The notes beneath the pieces were generated by a model. It worked only from the letters and a program-made list of their open reading frames with translations, had not been told where the DNA came from and did no database searches. This document shows positions 25,612 to 36,800 of a stretch of DNA of 64,000 nt, in pieces. A program made the translations under genes and the position numbers. Origin of the DNA: Bacteroidota bacterium. GTDB taxonomy: Bacteria; Bacteroidota; JABWAT01. Within the stretch, counting starts at the first letter, position 1. The number at the start of each line of letters is the position of its first letter. The DNA is taken from contig JAIUNL010000016.1 of NCBI GenBank assembly GCA_020161835.1, positions 60,563 to 124,562 on the forward strand. Direction: 5' to 3'.

Positions 25612-28535
25612 AAAAACTACTATTCCTATCACTCCTTTTCCTCCCAACCCTCCTATTTTCCCAAACTCTCAGGGAGTTTGATCTTCAGGAAATGAGTGAG
25701 CAGCAGATTCCAGTCTTTATTGACCATCCCAATGAAGGTGCCATTATTTTTTATACTGCTATCATTGGGTTCACTGTTGAATCAAGTACCGGCGGAGTGG
25801 CCAGCATTCAAAGTGAAGCCTCAAAAGTGACGGTTTTTCTTATAACTGAAAGGCAAATATTAACCCTCAAAGCACCCGGATTCATCGAAAAGAAGCTACC
25901 GGTTGAAAATCTCTCAGCCAAACAGGCTAAATTTTACAGGTTGAACGAGAAAGAAACCTCTTATACTCCAGGTATTGGAAGTTATTTAATTTCAACTATT
26001 CCCGATGGGTTTCTTCTTAAAATCGAAGGAATTCCCTCTTTCAAACAAATCACTCCTTTTGAATTAACCGAATATGAAGCAAAAAAATACAGAATTAATC
26101 TAACCAAACCAGATTACTATCCGATAGATACTCTTATTGAAATTCGTCAAGGGATGAAACAAAGCAGTGTATTTCAACCTCGATCTATGTTTGGAACGTT
26201 ATCATTAAAAGCACCTGTTTCTGTAAAGGTGAGAATAAATGACAGGTCAGAGGAAATTGGAACTGATTTAAAAAGTTTTCGCCTTTCTGAGGGTAATTAT
26301 TCCCTTAAAGTGAACGACCCGAGGTTTGACCCATATTTGGAAACAGTATTGCTGGAGCCAGGTGGTACAAAAATATTGGAATTGCCTCTTGTAAAAAGGG
26401 TTGGTAATTACCAGATTAAATCAGTTCCTGACGGAGCCTTAATAAAAATTGAAGGGGATCATGCTTTAAATCAAAAAACACCGTTTGAGTTGAAGGATAT
26501 TGTTGCCGGAAAATACAGACTTACTCTTACGAAACCCGACTATTATTCACTGGATACACTTATTGAAATAAAAAGAGGGCAGGATCTTTCTGGTCAATTT
26601 ACCCTTCGTTCTGTTTACGGTGCGTTAAAAATAAAATCACCACTTCCTGTTAAAGTCAAGATTGGAAATACAATTGAGGATGTTGGAACAGAGTATAAAA
26701 TTTTAAAACTCATGGCAGGAAAGGCAACTCTTTCAATACATGATTCAAGGGTTGACCCCTATGAGCAAACAATATCTATTGAATCAGGAGAAACGTTTAC
26801 ACTGGATCTACAACTTGTTAAGCGCTCAGGCTATTTACAAATCCTTCATCCAGATGGTTTTTCTCTTAAAATAAACGGAGAAAATAAAACCAAATTACCA
26901 GGTACACAGATGGTTGAACTATTTGAAGGGGATTATACTGTAGAGGTAAAGCGACCCGGATTTCAGTCATTGTCTAATACTTTTAATATGAAAAAGGGAG
27001 TTGTTTTAAACTGGGAACCTGTTTTTCTGCCGGTTCTGGTTCCTGTTACGATTGAAACTGAACCAAATGGTGCAACTGTTTATTTGGTCAGAAACGGGGA
27101 AACGGAAGTTCTCGGTTTTTCACCGGTTAATGAGAAAAAAGCGGTGGGTGAGGTTGAGTTTTTAATCAAAAAAGAAGGATTAAAAGATTACAGGTTCAAG
27201 GTCATACTTGAGGATGGGATTCCTTTTATCAGAAAAATAAATTTAAATACAATTTTTACAGTCCAATACGGGAAATTTACCGACATAAATGGAAATATCT
27301 ACAAAACAGTAATGATCGGTGATCAGGAATGGCTTGCAGAAAACCTCAGAACCACGAAGTACAATGATGGAACTTTAATTGAAAATGTCTCTGATAACGG
27401 ATTCTGGGTAAAGGCATCAGCTGGTGCGTATTGTGCTTATGATAATAAAGAATCAAATGCCTCAACCTATGGATATCTTTATAACTGGTATGCAGTCAAT
27501 TCTGGTAAATTAGCACCAAAAGGTGAGGGTTGGAGGGTTCCCGCAGAATCTGATTGGGTTAAACTGTCTTCCTTTTTAGGGGGAAGTAAGAACGCTGGAG
27601 TAAAACTATTGTCTGATTCTGGCTGGCCAAAAAATACAGGAGGAACCGATGAGGTTGGATTTAAATCGCTGCCGGGTGGTTTTCGGTTTGCACAAGACGG
27701 TAACTTCTTTAAGTTAGGTACTTTTGGTTACTGGTGGAGTTCAACAAGTTTTAACTCACATGATGCCCGGACATGGGAAATCGGGTATGTTGGCGGAGAA
27801 TTCAAGAACGACTATTACCCAAAGGAAAACGGGTTTTCTGTTCGGCTTGTCAGAAACAAATCGTATTTAACTGATGGCTCTATGTCAACCGGGGAAAACA
27901 ATACTATTCAACCACTTGGGTTAGATTTAAACCGTTCTGAAAATTCTACCTCAAAACCTAAAGTACCTGAACAAGTTGTAAATGAAACTTATACCGATAT
28001 CGATGGAAACAAGTATAAAACGATAACTATTGGAAATCAGGTCTGGCTTGCAGAAAACTTAAAGGTAACCCGTTATAACGACAAGAGTAAAATCCAAAAT
28101 ATTCCAAACGATAACGCCTGGTCGAAAGCTTCTTCAGGCGGATATTGTTTTTATGAAAATAATTCTGGCACCAAAAACAATGGTCTTATTTATAACTGGT
28201 TTGCGGTTAATTCAGGAAAATTGGCCCGGGCAGGCAGCGAGTGGCGTGTTCCATCAAAAAAAGATTGGGAAGAATTGGAAAATTATTACGGTTTTAACCA
28301 GGTTGGAACGGCATTAAAAAGTCCAGCCAATGGTTTTAATGTAGCATATTATGGATACAGAGGCGCTAAAGGAAAATTCAGTAAGAATGATTGGGATATT
28401 GGCTGGTGGTCTTCGTCTTCCAAAAATGGGGAGGATGCCTATGGTTGCGGACTTATAAAAAGCAGCAGCTGGCTGGGTAGTTGGTCAATCGATAAAAAGT
28501 ATGGATATTATATCCGGTTGGTTCGCAATAAATAA
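25608..28535 (+). CDS. Multi-PEGA protein with two FISUMP domains
   Basis: 975 aa, tandem paralogue of the gene at 22873 and starting inside its stop codon (ATGA), so probably translationally coupled. It has a signal peptide (MKKLLFLSLLFLPTLLFSQ), the conserved N-terminal domain LREFDLQEMSEQQIPVFIDH (to about 130), then PEGA-type repeats to about 550. FISUMP 1 spans 554-755 (FTDINGNIYKTVMIGDQEWLAENL). After a Ser/Thr/Asn linker FISUMP 2 spans 793-975 (YTDIDGNKYKTITIGNQVWLAENL) and ends YYIRLVRNK. The two FISUMP domains are of different subtypes, and neither has the NNC-rich 3' segment of its neighbour. Confidence 0.87.
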   Translation: MKKLLFLSLLFLPTLLFSQTLREFDLQEMSEQQIPVFIDHPNEGAIIFYTAIIGFTVESSTGGVASIQSEASKVTVFLITERQILTLKAPGFIEKKLPVENLSAKQAKFYRLNEKETSYTPGIGSYLISTIPDGFLLKIEGIPSFKQITPFELTEYEAKKYRINLTKPDYYPIDTLIEIRQGMKQSSVFQPRSMFGTLSLKAPVSVKVRINDRSEEIGTDLKSFRLSEGNYSLKVNDPRFDPYLETVLLEPGGTKILELPLVKRVGNYQIKSVPDGALIKIEGDHALNQKTPFELKDIVAGKYRLTLTKPDYYSLDTLIEIKRGQDLSGQFTLRSVYGALKIKSPLPVKVKIGNTIEDVGTEYKILKLMAGKATLSIHDSRVDPYEQTISIESGETFTLDLQLVKRSGYLQILHPDGFSLKINGENKTKLPGTQMVELFEGDYTVEVKRPGFQSLSNTFNMKKGVVLNWEPVFLPVLVPVTIETEPNGATVYLVRNGETEVLGFSPVNEKKAVGEVEFLIKKEGLKDYRFKVILEDGIPFIRKINLNTIFTVQYGKFTDINGNIYKTVMIGDQEWLAENLRTTKYNDGTLIENVSDNGFWVKASAGAYCAYDNKESNASTYGYLYNWYAVNSGKLAPKGEGWRVPAESDWVKLSSFLGGSKNAGVKLLSDSGWPKNTGGTDEVGFKSLPGGFRFAQDGNFFKLGTFGYWWSSTSFNSHDARTWEIGYVGGEFKNDYYPKENGFSVRLVRNKSYLTDGSMSTGENNTIQPLGLDLNRSENSTSKPKVPEQVVNETYTDIDGNKYKTITIGNQVWLAENLKVTRYNDKSKIQNIPNDNAWSKASSGGYCFYENNSGTKNNGLIYNWFAVNSGKLARAGSEWRVPSKKDWEELENYYGFNQVGTALKSPANGFNVAYYGYRGAKGKFSKNDWDIGWWSSSSKNGEDAYGCGLIKSSSWLGSWSIDKKYGYYIRLVRNK

Positions 28536-28603
28536 TATTGAATTGATACTAGCATTTTTAAAAATCTTTCGAAATGTTAACAAACAAAAAGGAGTCAAAA
28601 CAC

Positions 28604-28894
28604 ATGAAAAAATTGCTTATCGTTCTTCTGATTCTTGGTGCAGGTATTTTTTTCTTTTGGGATCAGATCAAACCCATTGTTTTAAACGGAGTTGATCAGA
28701 TTGATTCCGGAAAGCAAACCGTTGATGAATCGGTTAATAAAAGCATAGATGTAATAAACGATAAAAAAGATGAACTCAAAGAAAAAGCTGAGGATTTCGG
28801 TGATAAGGTTAGTGATGGGGTTGACGCTGCAACAGAGAAGGCAATTGAAGTTAAAGAGGCCGTCGAAGATTCTTTAGTGAAAGCATCTGAATAA
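28604..28894 (+). CDS. Small anchored amphipathic-helix protein
   Basis: 96 aa from ATG 28604, with GGAG about 10 bases upstream; the ORF could extend to 28574 but that precedes the Shine-Dalgarno. One N-terminal hydrophobic helix (KLLIVLLILGAGIFFFW) is followed by about 70 residues of Lys/Glu/Asp-rich amphipathic helix with heptad-like DxVxxxxDKKDELKEKAEDFGDKV spacing. It resembles YtxH/apolipoprotein-like stress proteins of low complexity. Probably membrane-anchored with a long helix outside; function unknown. A strong bidirectional terminator follows. Confidence 0.65.
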   Translation: MKKLLIVLLILGAGIFFFWDQIKPIVLNGVDQIDSGKQTVDESVNKSIDVINDKKDELKEKAEDFGDKVSDGVDAATEKAIEVKEAVEDSLVKASE

Positions 28895-28903
28895 GACTTT
28901 TTC

Positions 28904-28954
28904 AATTAACCCAATCCCGGAATTTCGAAACCCCTCCTCCGGATTGGGTTAATT
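28904..28954. terminator. Bidirectional terminator between convergent genes
   Basis: A perfect 14-bp inverted repeat, AATTAACCCAATCC (28904-28917) and GGATTGGGTTAATT (28941-28954), with a 23-base loop. T-runs lie on both sides. It sits between the genes ending at 28894 (+) and 28984 (-). Confidence 0.75.
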
Positions 28955-28983
28955 TCTTTACTGCTGGTTTTGAGCAAAATTCA

Positions 28984-29754
28984 TCAGTTCCAGAAACGTT
29001 CCGGGCTAACTTTCACTCCATTGACAATCACTTCAAAATGAAGGTGAGGACCGGTAGAATTTCCCGTATTTCCTGTTTTTGCAAATACCTGGCCAACCAC
29101 CAATTCTTGTCCTTCACTTACCAAGGAGGCTGAGAGGTGTGCGTATGCGGTTTTAATTCCATTACCATGGTTAATCAGAACAAAATTTCCATAGCCCCTA
29201 ACCTCTCCGGAACGTTCAACCACTCCCGCCAATTTTACAATCAGATCTGTTCCTGCAGGGGTACCAAAATCATCTCCCGCATGAAATATCTTTCTTTTAA
29301 AAATCGGGTGAATGCGGTACCCAAATTTGGAAGTAATTTTATATTTATCAACTGGTCTGCTCAATTTACCAACTTCCTTTTTATCCTGCTTTAATTCCGG
29401 TTTCACGGGAACGGGCATCTCTTTTGTTTCGGGGGTTTTCGGATTTTGAGCCTCAGGTTGTTGTACTGATGGTAAAGTTTTTTCTTCAACGCCTGTAACC
29501 TTTTCATCCCCGGTTTCTGCTTTCTGATCTGAGGGGACTACCACCTTTTTCTCCTTGGTTCCGGTTGTAATCTCATTCCATTCACTTTCCTGTTTCAGGT
29601 ATTCTTCAAATTCCTTTTTAAATTGTTCCTGATAGGCATTCAGTTCCTGATTTTGTTGGTTTTTATAATCTTCAAATTCCTTGTCCTGAGCAAACAGGAT
29701 TATTGGGGATAAAACCAATGCAAAAAATACCAAAGGGAAACAACGGTTACTCAT
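28984..29754 (-). CDS. M23 family metallopeptidase (LytM/peptidoglycan endopeptidase)
   Basis: 256 aa from ATG at 29754 (MSNRCFPLVFFALVLSPIILFAQ is a clean signal peptide; the ORF upstream to 29817 would bury it). A helical Gln/Glu-rich region (about 25-60) and a Pro/Thr/Lys-rich linker precede the C-terminal LytM domain. ITSKFGYRIHPIFKRKIFHAGDDFGTPAGT supplies the HxxxD zinc ligands and HLHFEV the HxH pair. Both motifs are intact, so it should be active on peptide cross-links. It is the only minus-strand gene in the left two thirds of the window. Likely periplasmic. Confidence 0.9.
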   Translation of the reverse strand: MSNRCFPLVFFALVLSPIILFAQDKEFEDYKNQQNQELNAYQEQFKKEFEEYLKQESEWNEITTGTKEKKVVVPSDQKAETGDEKVTGVEEKTLPSVQQPEAQNPKTPETKEMPVPVKPELKQDKKEVGKLSRPVDKYKITSKFGYRIHPIFKRKIFHAGDDFGTPAGTDLIVKLAGVVERSGEVRGYGNFVLINHGNGIKTAYAHLSASLVSEGQELVVGQVFAKTGNTGNSTGPHLHFEVIVNGVKVSPERFWN

Positions 29755-30045
29755 TTTACACCTTTTTGGAATTGTACAGATCAGGATAAAATAGTGATAT
29801 GGATAATTTTTCGACAAGCACCATTGGTAAAGATAATTTTATGATCAGTTAAAACCAACACCCCAATTCAAGCCCGGAAAAATAGAGTCCCGGATTTCAA
29901 AATTAATTATTTTCCAAACCAAAGTATTTAATTTTTTAACCGTCGTTGTTTCAATTCCTGTTTCATTTTAAATAGTGGTTTCTTATATTAAAGTTTTATA
30001 AAACCGTATCAGGATTCCTGATTATCTTGTGCAGATCGGTAAACT

Positions 30046-31896
30046 ATGAAAAATCTACTGCTAGGCATCCTGCTTTTTTTTCCAACCCACCTCTTCTCCC
30101 AAACTCTCCGGGAATTTGACCTTCAGGAAATGACTGAGCAACAAATTCCGGTTTTTATTGAACATTTCAATGAAGCAACCCTACTATTTTATACTGCCAT
30201 CAATGGGTTCACAATTGAATCGAATACGGGTGGCATCGTAAATATCCAAAGTGAAGCCTCAAAAGTCACCGTTTTTCTTAAACCTGAACGCCAGATTTTG
30301 ACTTTAAAAGCGCCTGGTTTTATTGAGAAAAAACTATCTATTGAAAATCTTTCAGCAAAACAGACCAAATTTTACAGGCTGAATGCAAAGGAAGAAAATT
30401 ACTCCGGAGAAAAAGGATCTTTATTGGTTAATTCGTTACCAGAAGGCGCCTTGTTAAAAATAGACGGATTCCCAACCTTCAAACAATTGACTCCATTTGA
30501 CCTGAAAGATTTTAAAGCCGGAACATACCAGATTAATCTCACCAAACCCGGTTATTACCCTCTGGATACTTTAATTGAAATCCGGCAGGGAATGAAGCAA
30601 AGCAGACTTTTTGAAATGAGAAGTATGTACGGAACGCTTTCAATTCGAACCGTTTTACCGGTAGAAGTAAAATTAGGCGACCGGACTATCAATGCGGGGC
30701 CGAACCTGAGTAATCTGAGCCTCCGGGAGGGCTACTATGAATTAGGAGTAAACGACTCCCGCTTTGATCTGTACAGTGAAACGATTCGTGTGGAATCAGG
30801 TAAAACAAAAATTCTGGATCTCCCTTTAGTAAAAAGATCTGGATTTTTGCAAATCATGCACCCAGATGAATTTGATTTTACTGTGAATGGAGAAACTCAA
30901 ACCAAGAGACCGGGAACCCATCTTGTTGAATTTTTTGAAGGAAGTTATAAAGCTGATATAAAGCGACCCGGATTTCGGCAAGTGGCTTTTTTATTTACTA
31001 TTAAAAAGGGGGAAGTGGTAAACTGGGAGCCGGTCTTTAAAGCAGTCACAGTAACCGTAAACCTCAAAACAGAACCAGCGGGCGCTACCGTACACTTAAA
31101 CAGAGGTCAGGAGCAGGAAGTTTTAGGGTTTACTCCGCTTGAAGAACAAATACCAGCGGGTGAAATAGAATTTACTGTTACAAAAGAGGGGTTCAAAGAT
31201 TACCGGTTTAAAGTAAAACTCAAAGAAGGGAACCCTTTCCAAAGAACAATAAACTTGGCTAACCCATCATCTGGAGAGCCGGGAATAATAAAAAGGATAA
31301 GTTACAGCACTTTGGCCTATAACGGCTTCATTTATAAAACGGTTATTATCGGCAATCAGGAATGGACGGTTGAAAACCTACGGACGAAAACCTATAATGA
31401 CAGAACTCCGATTCGGTCTATAACTGATTACACTGAGTGGACAAAAACAACCACGGGCGCCTTTTGTGTTTATGATAATTGGGAAGGTAATGTTTCTACA
31501 TATGGTTATTTGTATAACTGGTACGCAGTAAATACAGGAAAACTGGCACCAGCAACAGGTGGCTGGCGGGTTCCGACTGATGAAGACTGGACGAAATTAA
31601 CAGATTACGTTGGGGGTGAATCAACTGCTGGATCAGTACTCAAGGCAAGCAGCGGATGGGATGATAATGGAAATGGAACAAATGAATATGGATTCAGCGC
31701 CTTGCCGGGTGGGTATCGAATTGACTTCTCTGGAGCATTTATAGACTTTGGTCAGGGCGGTGGTTGGTGGAGCTCTTCAGCCAGCGATGCGACCAAAGCT
31801 TTACGTTGGTTTATTTATTATCAATCCAACCGCTTGGTTCGGGATGGCACCAACCAAAGACTTGGTTTCTCCGTCCGTCTGGTCAGAGATTTATAA
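30046..31896 (+). CDS. Multi-PEGA protein with C-terminal FISUMP domain
   Basis: 616 aa. It has a signal peptide (MKNLLLGILLFFPTHLFSQ), the shared N-terminal domain LREFDLQEMTEQQIPVFIEH (to about 130), three to four PEGA-type repeats (to about 410) and FISUMP at 421-616 (LAYNGFIYKTVIIGNQEWTVENLRTK ... FSVRLVRDL). It has one PEGA block fewer than the 912-aa gene. The segment before the C-terminal GFSVRLVRDL contains RLVRDGTNQRLGF, an internal echo of the ending, which suggests an unequal exchange within the 3' end. Probably surface-exposed. Confidence 0.87.
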   Translation: MKNLLLGILLFFPTHLFSQTLREFDLQEMTEQQIPVFIEHFNEATLLFYTAINGFTIESNTGGIVNIQSEASKVTVFLKPERQILTLKAPGFIEKKLSIENLSAKQTKFYRLNAKEENYSGEKGSLLVNSLPEGALLKIDGFPTFKQLTPFDLKDFKAGTYQINLTKPGYYPLDTLIEIRQGMKQSRLFEMRSMYGTLSIRTVLPVEVKLGDRTINAGPNLSNLSLREGYYELGVNDSRFDLYSETIRVESGKTKILDLPLVKRSGFLQIMHPDEFDFTVNGETQTKRPGTHLVEFFEGSYKADIKRPGFRQVAFLFTIKKGEVVNWEPVFKAVTVTVNLKTEPAGATVHLNRGQEQEVLGFTPLEEQIPAGEIEFTVTKEGFKDYRFKVKLKEGNPFQRTINLANPSSGEPGIIKRISYSTLAYNGFIYKTVIIGNQEWTVENLRTKTYNDRTPIRSITDYTEWTKTTTGAFCVYDNWEGNVSTYGYLYNWYAVNTGKLAPATGGWRVPTDEDWTKLTDYVGGESTAGSVLKASSGWDDNGNGTNEYGFSALPGGYRIDFSGAFIDFGQGGGWWSSSASDATKALRWFIYYQSNRLVRDGTNQRLGFSVRLVRDL

Positions 31897-32097
31897 CGAA
31901 CAGTAGGCAAAATAATCAGTCCAGGTGTCTTCTGAACTTCGTCAAGAGCCGGACTTTCAGCCCAGATCCCTCCTTTCCGTTAAATTATAACCAACTGTTC
32001 TAAAAACTACCTCGTTTAAACCCGTTTCTTAATTGGTTTATAATATCATTTTTTCTCTTTCTTTTCTATCTTGAAGAATTATTAATCAGAGTCAGTT

Positions 32098-33885
32098 ATG
32101 CGGTTTCATCCCTTGTTGCTCTTCTTCCTGATTCCAGGTATTTCTCTTTCCCAAAACCTCAAAGAATTTGACCTGAAGGAAATGAATGAACAGCAAATCC
32201 CTATTTTCATTGATCACCCCAAAGAAGCAGCCATCGTAATCTATTCTGCCATTCCGGGTCTGATCTTCAAATCGAGTACAGGGGGAATCGTCAGTCAGGA
32301 AACAGAGATTACAAAAACCACTCTTTTCATCCGGCCAGAAAAACAGGTCATCACGATTCAGGCTCCCGATTTTCAGGAAATGAAATTAATTTCAGAGCTG
32401 ATAACTGCCAAATCAACCAAATTCTACCGCCTGAACTCCAAGGAAACCAACTACCGCCCCGATAAAGGCAGCGTTGTAATTAATACTGTTCCGGCCGGAG
32501 CCCAACTCCGGATAGACGGTTTTCCCGATTTCAGTCAGTTTACCCCATTTGAACTGAAGGATTACGAAGCCAGAACCTACCGCATTATCATTGAACAAAT
32601 AAATTATAATACCCTTGATACAACTTTGGTCATTGAACGGGGAATCCGGCAGAACAAAACCTTTTTTCTGGAAACTACCGTAGGTTTTCTGACTCTGAGC
32701 TGTTTACGACCTGTTTCTGCTTTGCTGAACGGAAAAACGGTTAGCCTTGAATCTGAGCCGGTTACCCATACCCTGAAAGCCGGTGTTCAATCCATCAAAA
32801 TTGATGAACCCGGATTTGAACCTTACTTTGAAACCTTCGATTTGCCGCCAGGTGTTTATCTTAAAAAGGAAATAGCGCTGGTGAAATTGGAAGGCATTGC
32901 CATTTTTGACTTCCCCGATGCGGTTGAGATCAAAATTAACGGACTACCGTGGAAAAAACAGGCAGGAACCCAGACTAAATCCTTTACACCTGGAACCTAC
33001 CAGCTTTCTGTTGACCGTGACGGGTACGAACCCTGGAAACAGGAGATTTCCATCCGGCATAAAGAACAATCACGGGTTTTTCCCGTTTTTTCTGCAAAAA
33101 AAAGTAAATTATCCGTTAAAGTGACTCCGGAAGGGGCAAGAGTTAACCTGACCGGAAATGGACAGGAACGGGCGCTGGGTTTTGCCCCGGTTTTTACAGA
33201 ACTGATGCCTGGCGACTACACATTAGCCATTTCAGCAGAAGGGTATGAATCCCAGACCAAAACCGTTTCTGCAAAAAATGGAAAAGCCGTTGAGGTTCAG
33301 CTTTCCCTTAAAAAACTGGCCGGGCAGGCGCAGGCACCGGTTTATAAGGAACCCCCAAAACCGGTTGTTAAAAAACCTGCAGGACCGCCGGCAATTGCCC
33401 TGTTTTATGGCGGATGGAGCAATATCTGGTTCGCATCTGATCGCTTTTTGGCGATGGAAGAGGAAGGCACCATTAAAAGGAGCCCGGTGGGTCTGACCTT
33501 TGGATACCGCCGGTGGCTGGGAGAGGGAAACTTCTTTTTTGCCGATGGACAGGTTTTTATTCTTCAGTCGGTAAAAGCCGGTTTTGAAGCTCCTGCTGAT
33601 CAGCTTTATCTGGGTGGGTTTTCAATTTGCTCGGGCTGGAGTCCTTTGGGAAAAGATTTCTTCAGGCCCAATTTCTCCATTGGTTATGGTTATGCAGCTC
33701 TGGGAGAAAACCTGTTTGGATTACCTTTTGGGCAAAGTTTGGGGACTCACCTCTTTCTAATAGGAACCGGAGTAGAAGTTGTTTACGAAAACCTCGGAAT
33801 AGGTCTTGAATATCGGCGATCGATAATGGCAACAGGCAGCCGGACTTTAAATCAGATTCAAGTTAGAGGAGGATTTGGCTTATGA
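32098..33885 (+). CDS. PEGA protein with C-terminal beta-barrel-like domain
   Basis: 595 aa. It shares the signal peptide and N-terminal domain (LKEFDLKEMNEQQIPIFIDH) and PEGA repeats (to about 415) with the FISUMP family, but ends differently. After a Pro-rich linker (PVYKEPPKPVVKKPAGPP) about 170 residues of alternating hydrophobic/Gly-Tyr strands (LFYGGWSNIWF ... LGIGLEYRRS ... QVRGGFGL) look like a small outer-membrane beta-barrel. It may anchor the PEGA-type surface assembly. GC content appears higher than in its neighbours. The stop overlaps the next start (ATGA at 33882), suggesting the two are expressed together. Confidence 0.8.
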   Translation: MRFHPLLLFFLIPGISLSQNLKEFDLKEMNEQQIPIFIDHPKEAAIVIYSAIPGLIFKSSTGGIVSQETEITKTTLFIRPEKQVITIQAPDFQEMKLISELITAKSTKFYRLNSKETNYRPDKGSVVINTVPAGAQLRIDGFPDFSQFTPFELKDYEARTYRIIIEQINYNTLDTTLVIERGIRQNKTFFLETTVGFLTLSCLRPVSALLNGKTVSLESEPVTHTLKAGVQSIKIDEPGFEPYFETFDLPPGVYLKKEIALVKLEGIAIFDFPDAVEIKINGLPWKKQAGTQTKSFTPGTYQLSVDRDGYEPWKQEISIRHKEQSRVFPVFSAKKSKLSVKVTPEGARVNLTGNGQERALGFAPVFTELMPGDYTLAISAEGYESQTKTVSAKNGKAVEVQLSLKKLAGQAQAPVYKEPPKPVVKKPAGPPAIALFYGGWSNIWFASDRFLAMEEEGTIKRSPVGLTFGYRRWLGEGNFFFADGQVFILQSVKAGFEAPADQLYLGGFSICSGWSPLGKDFFRPNFSIGYGYAALGENLFGLPFGQSLGTHLFLIGTGVEVVYENLGIGLEYRRSIMATGSRTLNQIQVRGGFGL

Positions 33886-36800
33886 AAAAGTTCATTTTTT
33901 CCCTATTCAGTATTTTGTTTTTTATCCCGCTTGGCTGCCAGGATGAAAGTAGTCTTATTGAAAGCAAATATTTTTCTTCTCTGCCGGTTGTAAAAGAAAC
34001 CAAGCCAATTACCAGCCTTTCACAAAATGAAGCAACCTCAGGGGGCAATCTTGTAACTGCAAAGGGAAATAATATAGTTGCAAAAGGGGTTTGCTGGAGC
34101 ATTTATGAAAACCCAACCTATAAACAATCCAGAACCATTGATGGTAAAGAAATTGGCGAATATACAAGTAATCTAACAGGTTTGGTAGCAAATACAACCT
34201 ATCATATTCGGGCTTATGCCCAAACTAACGATGATGTGGCCTATGGTCCCGAGCTGATCTTCACTACTTTAAAGGCAGTTTCTCCTGTGGTAACTACTTT
34301 ATCAGTCTCTGAAATTACAATTTCCTCTGTGAAAACAGGTGGAAGTATTTCATCTGACGGGGGTTCCGAAATTATCGAAAAAGGGGTTGTTTGGGGTACA
34401 GGTTCTCTTCCTGATATAACATTGAATCTAAAAACACAACAGGGAAGTGGGACTTCAAGCTTTATAAGCCAAATAGGCGATCTCGAACCGAATAAATCAT
34501 ACTATGTGAGAGCCTACGCTACCAACAAGGATGGAATAACTGGATATGGTGCAACTCAATCCTTTACAACGGAAATTGGAACTCCAATTGTCCTTACCGG
34601 AGAAATCGCCTCAAAAACGGACTCTTCTGCCATTTGCAGCGGGATAATTTCATTTGATGGTGGAATTGGAATCTCAGCAAAAGGTATTGTTTGGAACACA
34701 ACCGGATCTCCAGAAATAACTTTGACTACAAAAACGAATGAAGGAACCGGAATAACGGGCTTTAATTCTGTCATTTATAAATTGAATCCGAATAAAACTT
34801 ATTTCGCAAGAGCCTATGCAACCAATTACGCTGGAAAAACAGGATATGGAAATGAGGTGGTTTTTACAACAAATTTCGGGACACCAGTACTTACCACAAA
34901 GGCTATAACATCAATGACATCTACATCTGCAACAAGTGGCGGAACTATAAGTTTTGACGGTGGTGCAGCAATATCTATAAAAGGAGTTGTGTGGAGTACT
35001 TACCCAAATCCGGAAATTTCTCTTTTAACAAAAACCACAGATGGAACAGGAACAGGAGGTTATACCAGTTCCATGACCGGTTTAATGCCAAACAGAACCT
35101 ATTTCGTTCGGGCTTACGCAACAAATACGGATAGTAAAACAGGGTATGGAAACGAAATTAGCTTCACAACAAATGTTGGGGATCCTGAAGTCCAGACATC
35201 AGAAATTACTTCCATTACTTCAAACTCTGCGGTTGGAGGAGGTTCAGTTCTTTTTGATGGGGGTAAACAAATAACGGCAAAAGGTGTAGTTTGGAGTACA
35301 ACTCAAAATCCAACCATTACACTTACTACAAAAACAAATGACATAGGAACAGGTGATCCGTTTACTAGTTCTTTATCTGGTCTTGAGCAAGGGAAAACTT
35401 ACTTTGTCCGGGCTTACGCTACCAATTCAAGTGGGAAAACGGGTTATGGAGATAATATCAGTTTTAAAACCCTTTCAATACCAACTGTAAGTACGCTTCC
35501 CATTGATGCAATAACAGACTCAAGTGCAAGTTCCGGTGGTGTGTTTAGCTCTGACGGAGGACTTCAGGTTACTGAAAAAGGAGTCGTTTGGAGTACTCAT
35601 GAAGACCCTGATATTTCGCTTCCAACAAAAACATTAGATGGAACTGGAAGCGGAGCCTTTACCAGTTCAATAACCCAATTAAGCCCAAACACAACCTATT
35701 ACGTTCGGGCTTATGCAACAAACAGTGCAGGAACAGGATATGGGCGTCAAGTTAGTTTTAAAACTTCCTTAACCCAACCCACGGTTTCGACTTCTCCAAT
35801 TACATTCACGACCTACAATTCTTCAATTAGCGGTGGCAATATTACTTCCGATGGAGGGGCAAGTGTGACTTCCCGCGGTGTCTGTTGGAGCACCAATCAG
35901 AATCCTGATATTTTTCTTCCAACAAAAACAATAAATGGAACAGGAACTGGAGCCTTTACCAGTTCAATAACCGGATTAAGCCCAAACACAACCTATTATG
36001 TTCGGGCTTACGCAACAAACAGCAGTGGAACGGGATATGGGGAAGAAATTAGGTTTGCAACCTCAATTACAAGCCCCACGGTTTCGACTTCTCCTATTAC
36101 ATCCACGACTTACAATTCTTCAATTAGCGGTGGCAATATTACTTCCGATGGGGGATCAATTGTTACATCCCGCGGTGTCTGCTGGAGTACAAGTCATAAT
36201 CCAGATATTTCTCTTCCAACAAAAACCTCAGATGGAACTGGAACCGGAACCTTTAACAGTTCAATAACCGGGTTGAATCCAAATACAACCTATTATGTCC
36301 GGGCCTATGCCACAAACAGTGTTGGAACCAGATACGGTACTCAGATTAACTTTACTACCAATGTGACCTCACCAATAGTTACTACCTCGACGAGTTCGGC
36401 AACCGGGCCTAATTCTGGCAAAAGTGGCGGAACAGTATCTTTTGATGGAGGGGCAAATGTGTCAGCCCGGGGTGTTTGCTGGAGCACCAGTCAGAATCCA
36501 GATATTTCTCTTTCAACAACCGTTGATGGAACTGGAACGGGAACCTTTACAAGCACTTTGACGGGGTTGAGTCCAAATACTACCTATTATGTTCGGGCTT
36601 ATGCAACAAACAAAATATCGACAGGGTACGGATCCCAACTTTCTTTTACAACAAAAGCAGTTTCTAATCCCATTGTTTCTACCTTAACTGTGACTTCAAT
36701 TAAGATCAGTTCTGCTAATAGCGGAGGAACGATAACCGTTGAGGGGGGAGCAAGTGTAACCTCCCGGGGTGTCTGCTGGAGTACAAGTCAGAACCCAGAT